64,000 bases of DNA, taken from positions 1 to 64,000 of the forward strand of contig CBDBZN010000001.1 of NCBI GenBank assembly GCA_965213575.1, written 5' to 3'. Below the pieces are notes generated by a model. The model searched no databases. It saw only the letters and a program-made list of their open reading frames with translations, and had not been told where the DNA came from. Origin of the DNA: JAUHXS01 sp965213575. Its GTDB lineage: Bacteria; Bacteroidota; Bacteroidia; Chitinophagales; JAUHXS01. The translations under genes were made by a program, and so were the position numbers. Positions 51,651 to 58,639 of this stretch are shown piece by piece (the stretch's first letter is position 1; every line of letters begins with the position of its first letter).

Positions 51651-51749
51651 ATTTTAGGATTGGTTGAATTAGAGTTAACTTTATTTTTATTAAACATTCA
51701 GGCCTTTGTAAGGCCAATGAAAAGAAAATTTTGATATTAAAAATTATAT

Positions 51750-52844
51750 ATGACTCAAGAAAATCCTGCAATATTATTACTTGAAGATGGTACCATATTT
51801 AAAGGACAAGCTGCCGGTAAAATAGGTACAACTATGGGCGAAATATGTTTTTGTACGGGAATGACCGGTTATCAAGAAGTATTTACAGACCCTTCTTATT
51901 TCGGACAAATATTAGTGACCACAAATGTTCATATTGGTAACTATGGAACTATGAAAGGTGAAGTGGAGTCAGATTCTGTAAAAATAGCCGGATTAGTTTG
52001 TAAAAGTTTTACAGAGACTTTTTCACGTCCAATGACAAACTCTTCTGTACAAGAGTACTTTATTTCTGAAGAAGTAGTGGGTATTTCTGGAATAGATACC
52101 AGGGCAGTAGTCAGGCATATCAGAAGTAAAGGGGCTATGAATGCCATTATTTCTTCAGAAATCCTAGAAGTTAATCAGCTTAAAGAAAAGCTTGCAAGCC
52201 AACCATCAATGGCAGGATTGGAATTAGCTTCAAAAGTCAGTACCAAAGATTCATATTATTTTGGAAATGAGGAGGCAACTTATAAAGTAGCTGTATTAGA
52301 TTTGGGTATTAAGCAAAACATTTTAAGATGCTTAGCAAATGCAGGCTGTTACATGAAAGTTTTTCCTGCAAAAACTAATTATGAAGACCTAAAAGCATGG
52401 AATCCGGATGGTTATTTTATTTCTAACGGGCCGGGAGATCCTGCGCCAATGGATTATGCCGTACAAACAGTAAAAAATATTTTAGCAGATGATCAACCTT
52501 TATTTGGCATTTGTTTAGGACATCAAATATTAGCCAGAGCACTAGATATCGAAACATACAAGATGCACCATGGCCATCGCGGGCTAAACCACCCTGTGAA
52601 AAACCTGCAAAGCGGCAAAAGCGAGATCACTACTCAAAATCATGGTTTTGGAGTTAATCCTGAGGCTATAAAAGCATCTGATTTGGTCGAAATAAGCCAT
52701 GTTAACTTAAATGATGAAACAATTGAAGGTATTAAAGTAAAAGGTAAAAAAGCTTTTTCTGTTCAATATCATCCCGAAGCATTTCCGGGCCCTCATGATG
52801 CCAGATATCTTTTTAACACATTTATCGACTTAATGAAAAAATAG
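51750..52844 (+). CDS. carA: Carbamoyl-phosphate synthase small subunit
   Basis: Glutaminase that feeds ammonia to CarB for arginine and pyrimidine synthesis. 364 residues: N-terminal CPSase_sm_N domain (LLEDGTIFKGQAAG, FTDPSYFGQILV), then class I amidotransferase with SNGPGDP, GICLGHQILARAL (nucleophile Cys) and QYHPEAFPGP (His/Glu). carB is elsewhere. A GGCCTT-TGT-AAGGCC hairpin lies at 51701-51715 in its upstream region; its role is unknown. eno follows after two bases. Confidence 0.97.
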   Translation: MTQENPAILLLEDGTIFKGQAAGKIGTTMGEICFCTGMTGYQEVFTDPSYFGQILVTTNVHIGNYGTMKGEVESDSVKIAGLVCKSFTETFSRPMTNSSVQEYFISEEVVGISGIDTRAVVRHIRSKGAMNAIISSEILEVNQLKEKLASQPSMAGLELASKVSTKDSYYFGNEEATYKVAVLDLGIKQNILRCLANAGCYMKVFPAKTNYEDLKAWNPDGYFISNGPGDPAPMDYAVQTVKNILADDQPLFGICLGHQILARALDIETYKMHHGHRGLNHPVKNLQSGKSEITTQNHGFGVNPEAIKASDLVEISHVNLNDETIEGIKVKGKKAFSVQYHPEAFPGPHDARYLFNTFIDLMKK

Positions 52845-52846
52845 GA

Positions 52847-54136
52847 ATGAGCATAATTGTTGATATACATGCAAGAGAAATTTTGGATTCAAGAGGTAAC
52901 CCCACGGTCGAAGCTGAAGTGTTGACACAGACTGGTGCATTTGGCCGTGCTGCTGTTCCTTCAGGGGCATCTACGGGTAAATATGAAGCTGTAGAATTGC
53001 GTGATAACGATAAAAAAAGATTTTTAGGAAAAGGGGTGCAAAAAGCTATTGAAAACATCAATACACAAATAAATGATGAGCTGGAAGGTTGTAGTGTACT
53101 AGACCAAAATTTAATCGATCAAATATTGATTGATTTAGATGGTACCGAAAATAAATCTGAATTAGGGGCTAATGCTACACTTGCTGTCTCTATGGCAGTT
53201 GCTCATGCCGCGGCAGATGAGTTGGGCCAGTATTTATATAGTTATTTAGGAGGAGTAAATGCCAATACACTACCGATTCCATTAATGAATATCATAAATG
53301 GTGGTGCTCATGCTGATAATAAGATAGATTTTCAGGAATTTATGATCATGCCGGTGGGAGCGGATACTTTTGGCGAGTCATTAAGAATGGGCGTGGAAAT
53401 CTTCCATCAGCTTAAAAAGGTACTAAAAGATAAAGGCTATTCTACTAATGTTGGTGATGAAGGCGGATTTGCCCCGGAAATTGGCTCAAATGAAGAAGCT
53501 ATTGAAACAGTTTTAAAAGCTATTGAAAACGCCGGGTTTAAACCTGGTGATGATGTATACATAGCTCTTGATGCAGCTAGCTCTGAGTTTTATGATGCAA
53601 AGAAAAAACAGTATATTTTTAAGAAATCTTCCGGAAAGGCGATATCTTCTCAAGAAATGGTAGCGTATTGGGTAGATTGGGCCAAAAAGTATCCTATTTT
53701 ATCTATTGAAGATGGTTTAGATGAAGATGATTGGGATGGTTGGAGAGCATTGACAGACGCTTTAGGAAAAAAAATACAATTAGTTGGTGATGATCTGTTT
53801 GTTACTAATGTAAATCGTTTGCAAATAGGTATTGATAAAGGAGTTGCTAATTCAATATTGGTAAAAGTAAATCAAATAGGAACACTAACTGAAACAATCA
53901 ATGCAGTGAATTTAGCTACGCAGAATGGATATACGAGCGTGATGAGCCACCGGTCAGGAGAAACAGAAGATACAACTATAGCTGATTTAGCGGTGGCGTT
54001 GAATACGGGACAAATAAAAACCGGCTCAGCATCTAGGACAGATAGAATGGCAAAATATAATCAATTGTTAAGAATTGAAGAGGCGTTAGGAAGTACTGCT
54101 AAATATATTGGGAAAAATTTTAAGTATATTGGTTAA
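52847..54136 (+). CDS. eno: Enolase (phosphopyruvate hydratase)
   Basis: Converts 2-phosphoglycerate to PEP. 429 residues: REILDSRGNPTVEAEV, GANATLAVSMAVAHAAA, IINGGAHADNKIDFQEFMIMPVGA, TNVGDEGGFAPEI, the Mg2+ ligands near SIEDGLDEDDW and LVGDDLFVTN, and SHRSGETEDTTIADLAVAL. Begins two bases after carA, so they are co-transcribed. Confidence 0.98.
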   Translation: MSIIVDIHAREILDSRGNPTVEAEVLTQTGAFGRAAVPSGASTGKYEAVELRDNDKKRFLGKGVQKAIENINTQINDELEGCSVLDQNLIDQILIDLDGTENKSELGANATLAVSMAVAHAAADELGQYLYSYLGGVNANTLPIPLMNIINGGAHADNKIDFQEFMIMPVGADTFGESLRMGVEIFHQLKKVLKDKGYSTNVGDEGGFAPEIGSNEEAIETVLKAIENAGFKPGDDVYIALDAASSEFYDAKKKQYIFKKSSGKAISSQEMVAYWVDWAKKYPILSIEDGLDEDDWDGWRALTDALGKKIQLVGDDLFVTNVNRLQIGIDKGVANSILVKVNQIGTLTETINAVNLATQNGYTSVMSHRSGETEDTTIADLAVALNTGQIKTGSASRTDRMAKYNQLLRIEEALGSTAKYIGKNFKYIG

Positions 54137-54178
54137 TGATTGCTAAATAATAATTAGTGACTAGCTGAGAATAATATT

Positions 54179-54487
54179 ATGCAAAAATTAAAAGATTTTT
54201 ATGCTAAAATTCCTACACAGTTTAAGAACAAGTACGCTATTACTATTTTTATCTTTCTATTATGGATGATCTTTTTTGATCGAAATGATATTATTTCTCA
54301 GGTTAAACTCACCAAACAATTAAACGACTTGGAAGAAAAAAGAGTTTATTATAAAGATAAACTTAAAGAAGTAGAAGAAACACAGGAAGAATTGTTTACT
54401 GATGAAAGATCAGTTGAAAAGTTTGCACGTGAAAAATATTGGATGAAGAAAAGTAATGAGGATATGTTCATTATTGTGGAAGAGTAG
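54179..54487 (+). CDS. Septum formation initiator, FtsB/DivIC family
   Basis: 102 residues: short cytoplasmic start, one membrane helix (YAITIFIFLLWMIFFD, about 20-36), then a coiled coil (about 42-75, QLNDLEEKRVYYKDKLKEVEETQEEL) and the DivIC-like end SVEKFAREKYWMKKSNEDMFIIVEE. In the divisome it joins FtsL and FtsQ. It follows eno, the usual neighbour in Bacteroidota. Converges with murB. Confidence 0.9.
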   Translation: MQKLKDFYAKIPTQFKNKYAITIFIFLLWMIFFDRNDIISQVKLTKQLNDLEEKRVYYKDKLKEVEETQEELFTDERSVEKFAREKYWMKKSNEDMFIIVEE

Positions 54488-54494
54488 ATGAAAA

Positions 54495-55511
54495 TCAAAT
54501 CAGATTTACCTCAGGCGTGATCTCTATACCAAATTTATCCTGTACAGATTTTTGAATATCTATTGCCAGTTGATACACCTCTTTTCCCTCGGCTCCTCCA
54601 TAATTTACCAATACTAATGCTTGATTCTTATGGGTGCCTGTATGGCCGACTTTTTTGCCTTTCCAACCACATTGTTCTATCAACCAACCTGCCGCTACTT
54701 TAGTAGTTCCGTTAGGTAAAGGATAGCCAACAATATCGGGAAACGCTTTTTGTAACTGTTTATATTGGTCAGTTGGGATCTCCGGATTTTTGAAAAAGCT
54801 TCCTGCATTTCCGATTATCTTTGGATTCGGCAGCTTACTTTCTCTGATTTTTATCACCGCATCACTGATCGCTTTTATATTGAGAATATAAATATTCATA
54901 TCATCTAAAGTCGATTCGATTGCACCGTAGCTGATGTTGAATTGAGGTTTTTTTAATAATTTTAACGTAACAGAGTAAATACAAAATAGACCTTTCAATT
55001 TTGTTTTAAATACACTACTTCGATAGCCAAACTCACAGTCTTTTTTCTTAAATATTTCCATTTTTCCGTCAGCTATATTAATTGCTTCCAGCTCTTCAAA
55101 AACATCTTTAAGTTCTACTCCATATGCTCCAATATTCTGCATAGGTGCTGCACCAACTTTACCCGGTATAAGCGATAAGTTTTCGATACCCGCATAATTA
55201 TGATCTACACAATACATCACTAAATCATGCCAGTTCTCTCCTGCATATGCTTTAATCCAATAATAAGTATCATCTTCTTTTATTTTTTCAATGCCCTTGA
55301 TATCATTTTTAATAATAAGTCCGTCATAATCTTGAGTAAACAAAATATTGCTGCCGCCTCCTAGAATCATCTTAGGAGTACTTTTATACGATTTGTGTTG
55401 TATAATCTCCTCAAGATGTTCTTTTGATGCAACCTCTGTGAAAAATTTTGAATAAGCAGCTATGCCAAATGTATTAAGCTCTTTAAGCTGGTGGTTTTCC
55501 TTAATAATCAT
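54495..55511 (-). CDS. murB: UDP-N-acetylenolpyruvoylglucosamine reductase MurB
   Basis: FAD- and NADPH-dependent second step of UDP-MurNAc synthesis, after MurA. 338 residues, of the type I (E. coli-like) form. FAD site ILGGGSNILFTQDYDGLII (about 47-66), IENLSLIPGKVGAAPMQNIGAYGVELKD, the catalytic Ser in GNAGSFFKNPEIP, and C-terminal CGWKGKKVGHTGTHKNQALVLVN. Not linked to murA, which lies at the left end of this window. A TATATTTG box lies just before the ATG. Confidence 0.96.
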   Translation of the reverse strand: MIIKENHQLKELNTFGIAAYSKFFTEVASKEHLEEIIQHKSYKSTPKMILGGGSNILFTQDYDGLIIKNDIKGIEKIKEDDTYYWIKAYAGENWHDLVMYCVDHNYAGIENLSLIPGKVGAAPMQNIGAYGVELKDVFEELEAINIADGKMEIFKKKDCEFGYRSSVFKTKLKGLFCIYSVTLKLLKKPQFNISYGAIESTLDDMNIYILNIKAISDAVIKIRESKLPNPKIIGNAGSFFKNPEIPTDQYKQLQKAFPDIVGYPLPNGTTKVAAGWLIEQCGWKGKKVGHTGTHKNQALVLVNYGGAEGKEVYQLAIDIQKSVQDKFGIEITPEVNLI

Positions 55512-55515
55512 TTGG

Positions 55516-55523
55516 CAAATATA
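55516..55523 (-). promoter_or_regulatory. TATATTTG -7 box of murB
   Basis: A perfect minus-strand TAnnTTTG ends four bases before the murB ATG, the same geometry as at the Fic gene. The transcript would start at or within a few bases of the start codon. Confidence 0.45.
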
Positions 55524-55600
55524 ACGTTATATTAATGTTTCTACATTTAGCTCTAAATAATATTTATATTTATAAAGTAGATTTAAAATATAGATAGATC

Positions 55601-56128
55601 ATGAATAAAACTATCTTTAAAACCAACTTCGATACCAAAGGAAAAATACTTACAGGAGGATTAATATTAGTATTAGCCTATGCTTTAGGAAGTTTACTGT
55701 ACAATGCGATAATACGAGAAGAACAATTTAAAGAATTGCTGGTCGCATTTATAAGTATAGGAATATTTGTCGGTGCAGGACTTTGGTTCGCCTACCGCTA
55801 TGCACCTACACATTACGAATTAACAAATCAAAATCTATTAATCCATTATCCTGCCGGATATAAAGCCATTGCTTATAGTAACATTACTGAAATTATAATA
55901 CCTGAAAAATCAATATTTAAATTTCCTAATACTTTAAGGACTTTTGGAAACGGCGGGCTTTTTGGATATTATGGTAAATATTATAACCGAAAATACGGGA
56001 GCTTATGGGTCTATGCTAGAAATAATAAAAATCGAACAATTATTAAGACAAATTACAAAGCTCAATACATTATATCACCTGATGATCCTAAAATGATTGA
56101 ATATCTGAACAGTAGGTTACCACATTAA
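55601..56128 (+). CDS. Two-helix membrane protein with a bacterial PH-like domain
   Basis: 175 residues: two adjacent membrane helices (about 15-36 and 44-64), then a soluble domain (about 70-170) with strands HYELTNQNLLIHYPAGYKAIAYSNITEIIIPE and a final YIISPDDPKMIEYLNSRL. This layout, with ISPDDPxxF-like end, resembles small bacterial PH domains (bPH families). Function unknown. It is monocistronic, divergent from murB; its stop overlaps the end of the convergent next gene by four bases. Confidence 0.7.
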   Translation: MNKTIFKTNFDTKGKILTGGLILVLAYALGSLLYNAIIREEQFKELLVAFISIGIFVGAGLWFAYRYAPTHYELTNQNLLIHYPAGYKAIAYSNITEIIIPEKSIFKFPNTLRTFGNGGLFGYYGKYYNRKYGSLWVYARNNKNRTIIKTNYKAQYIISPDDPKMIEYLNSRLPH

Positions 56129-56616
56129 GGCTTCCACTTTTTATCTTTGATTAATCCACCAAATCGACTAATTTGGAGAGGGTCGAGAAAATTTTTACGT
56201 GGATAAACTTTTAAGTTGTACAAGTGATTTAGCACTTCTTGTTTTTGATATTTTCTATCTACCAATCCCTTCCAAAAATTAGCTTCTTGTTTATTCCATG
56301 TAACACGGTAATGAATATTTAAAGCTAAATCTATAAAAACAAAATCACATAATTTATTTAATAAAAATTCATTGAATACAACACAATTGCCATCTTTAGA
56401 CCACTTCACAAAAATGCCATCATCATCCAATTTACTGGCTTGATAACCTTTTCGGTAATATTTTAATTTTTCAGGATTTTCATAAAAAGCAATATCACAT
56501 GTCCATGTTCCCCATTGAATTTCCTTGGGTTGCTGAAGTTTTAAATAGTATTGGTTATTAGGACTAAGTGTATTTATTTTAAAATTATTTTCATCACAAT
56601 AGGTCAATTTTTCCAT
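56125..56616 (-). CDS. Hypothetical protein, unrecognised family
   Basis: 163 residues, soluble, no signal or membrane segment. Rich in Trp and Tyr, with beta-strand patterns IQWGTWTCDIAFYENP and GIFVKWSKDGNCVVFNEFLLNKLCDFVFIDL that look like a single compact domain, followed by a Lys-rich tail (FGGLIKDKKWKP). I recognise no family. Codon use and A/T content match the neighbours. It overlaps the PH-like gene by four bases at its 3' end and is divergent from the small gene at 56699. Confidence 0.6.
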   Translation of the reverse strand: MEKLTYCDENNFKINTLSPNNQYYLKLQQPKEIQWGTWTCDIAFYENPEKLKYYRKGYQASKLDDDGIFVKWSKDGNCVVFNEFLLNKLCDFVFIDLALNIHYRVTWNKQEANFWKGLVDRKYQKQEVLNHLYNLKVYPRKNFLDPLQISRFGGLIKDKKWKP

Positions 56617-56698
56617 CTCTTGATTTTTTAGTTGATAAATATAGCTGGTTATTATCTATTTTAAAAAGAGCTTAAAAAATTGTAAATTGATAATAATT

Positions 56699-56908
56699 AT
56701 GCAATTTGTTAAAACACATAAAGAAGTTGTAAAAGCAGTGGCTAAAGCGATTAAGCAAATTGATCGTATTAATACTACTGAAATATCTGTGTTAGATCAA
56801 TTTTATATTGATACCGCTAGGCAAAATATGTTTAAAGTCATCACTTCTAATGGTTATGAGTTAGCGAAAGGTACATATAGAGTGCAGTCACGGAAAAGTA
56901 AAAAATAA
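56699..56908 (+). CDS. Small hypothetical protein
   Basis: 69 residues from the ATG at 56699 (a TTG four codons earlier is in frame). Predicted helix FVKTHKEVVKAVAKAIKQID, then VLDQFYIDTARQNMFKVITSNGYELAKGTYRV and a basic end QSRKSKK. Basic overall; no known motif. The stop abuts the end of the convergent lipoprotein gene with no gap. Reality is supported by normal codon composition and neat packing, but not by homology I know. Confidence 0.5.
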   Translation: MQFVKTHKEVVKAVAKAIKQIDRINTTEISVLDQFYIDTARQNMFKVITSNGYELAKGTYRVQSRKSKK

Positions 56909-57466
56909 TTATCTACACTGGATATAAATAGGTGTAGTAGTCACTTTATTACTTGCATGATCAGCCCTGTCAAATACTTGAATAGTTAATGATACCGTAT
57001 CAATGCTCAGTGGTGTAGGGTTTGGTGGAATAAAAGGCCTACAGGTTAGCGTTTTAAAGTTAATATATATCAAGCCCGAGATACTTTCATCCTCATTTCG
57101 AGGTTCTATATAAGGCATTATGTAATTATATAAATAACCCGTTCTATTATCCTCAATTAATACGTTTGCAGTAACAATAGTTTGTCCCGAATCTAGTTCT
57201 ACTTCCCCTAGCTTTCCAACAATAACGTGTGGATTGTTTAAAGTATCTAAAACAAATAAATTAGATTCGTCATATCCCTCTTCAAAACTCAAATCTCCGT
57301 CTCCATCCGTAAATTTTAATATAATTTGAACAGAATCTCCGGTATTAGTAACAATATCTTTATCCATAGAGACAAATTCTATAATGGGTTCAGGCGGATA
57401 TTCCGGGGGCCTTACGCAGCTGCCGATAAGAAGAATTGAAAGTAATAAGTATATATATCGTAACAT
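56909..57466 (-). CDS. Lipoprotein of unknown function
   Basis: 185 residues with a lipobox: MLRYIYLLLSILLIGSC, lipidated Cys17, followed by VRPPEYPPEP, a Pro-rich linker. The mature part is beta-rich with FTDGDGDLSFEEGYDESN, a pattern seen in many Bacteroidota lipoproteins with an Ig-like or calcium-binding loop, and CRPFIPPNPTPLSIDTVSLTIQVFDRA near the end. Probably surface or periplasmic. Divergent from the LuxE-like gene. Confidence 0.75.
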   Translation of the reverse strand: MLRYIYLLLSILLIGSCVRPPEYPPEPIIEFVSMDKDIVTNTGDSVQIILKFTDGDGDLSFEEGYDESNLFVLDTLNNPHVIVGKLGEVELDSGQTIVTANVLIEDNRTGYLYNYIMPYIEPRNEDESISGLIYINFKTLTCRPFIPPNPTPLSIDTVSLTIQVFDRADHASNKVTTTPIYIQCR

Positions 57467-57548
57467 ACTATGAATAACACAAAATCAAATAAATAGGTTT
57501 ATTTTTATAACAGCTATATTACAAATATTATTGCATTTTTTATTGCCG

Positions 57549-58541
57549 ATGAGCATCATTTCAAATATTATAAAAGATTTAGATAACATTTCAAGAGCTA
57601 CTTTTAATGCAACCGCTTTAAGGATATTCAACTATCAAAGTGTTAATAATAGGGTTTATTCAGAATTTTTATCTTATCTAGATTTAGATATAAATAATAT
57701 ACAGACTCTCACAGAAATACCATTTTTGCCCATTAGCTTATTTAAAACACATTCTGTTATTACAGGTAATGCTGAAGTTGAGAAAATTTTTAAAAGTAGC
57801 GGAACTGGTAATCAACTGGGTCGAAGTGAGCATTATGTTACAGATATGAAGCTTTATAATCAAAGTCTGCGCAATGGATTTACAAAAACATATGGATCAG
57901 TAGAAAAGTATGAATTTTTTGCATTATTACCTTCTTATCTCGAGCAAGGTGATTCTTCTTTGGTATATATGGTAGAGCAATTGAATAAACTTTCTGGGTT
58001 AAACAAAAACTGTTTTTATTTAAAAGATGATGAGCAGCTGTATTTTGACTTATATAAAAAAAATAGTAATAGGATAAAAATATTGATCGGTGTAACTTAT
58101 GCTCTGCTCGATTTTGTGAAAAAATATGAATTGCCAAAAATTAATAATTTGGTGGTGATGGAAACGGGGGGGATGAAAGGTAGAAGAGAAGAAATCACCA
58201 GAGAGGAAGTACACGGCCTTTTAAAAAAAAGCTTTAAAGTTGATGCAATTCATTCAGAATATGGTATGACTGAATTGCTTTCCCAAGCTTATTCTAAAGG
58301 CCAGGGTATTTTTAAAACGTCTCCATGGATGAAATTAATGGTGAGGGATATAAATGATCCATTAAGTGTAACTACTACCGGCAAGGGTATTCTTAACATC
58401 ATCGATTTGGCCAATGTACACTCTTGCGCTTTTATTGCTACAGATGACTTAGGCGAAATACTTGGACAAGATAGGTTCCGAGTATTGGGTAGAATAGATA
58501 ATAGTGATTTGAGAGGATGTAATTTGCTAGTGGGAAGCTAG
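57549..58541 (+). CDS. LuxE-type acyl-protein synthetase (orphan)
   Basis: 330 residues. The N-terminal part NATALRIFNYQSVNN, EIPFLPISLFKTHSVITG and the nucleotide loop FKSSGTGNQLGRSEHYVTD resemble LuxE and other ANL-type acyl activators. VMETGGMKGRREEITREEVH and EYGMTELLSQAYSKG are the later adenylation motifs. The C-terminal GRIDNSDLRGCNLLV has Cys324 at the position of the acylated Cys of LuxE. luxC, luxD and luxAB are absent, so it is not a luminescence gene; it likely activates an acyl group for an unknown acceptor. ATG at 57549 chosen over a TTG at 57531. Confidence 0.85.
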   Translation: MSIISNIIKDLDNISRATFNATALRIFNYQSVNNRVYSEFLSYLDLDINNIQTLTEIPFLPISLFKTHSVITGNAEVEKIFKSSGTGNQLGRSEHYVTDMKLYNQSLRNGFTKTYGSVEKYEFFALLPSYLEQGDSSLVYMVEQLNKLSGLNKNCFYLKDDEQLYFDLYKKNSNRIKILIGVTYALLDFVKKYELPKINNLVVMETGGMKGRREEITREEVHGLLKKSFKVDAIHSEYGMTELLSQAYSKGQGIFKTSPWMKLMVRDINDPLSVTTTGKGILNIIDLANVHSCAFIATDDLGEILGQDRFRVLGRIDNSDLRGCNLLVGS

Positions 58542-58639
58542 TATTAGAGACTTGATTACTAAATAGTTTATAGCATTAGTTTGCATATCTTTAATTATAT
58601 AGTATATTTATATATAAGATATCAAATACATAATATATA

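Noticed and set aside
51701..51715. GGCCTT-TGT-AAGGCC hairpin upstream of carA as a terminator or attenuator
   Set aside because: No T run follows on either strand and no leader peptide or anti-structure was found; kept only as a note under carA.
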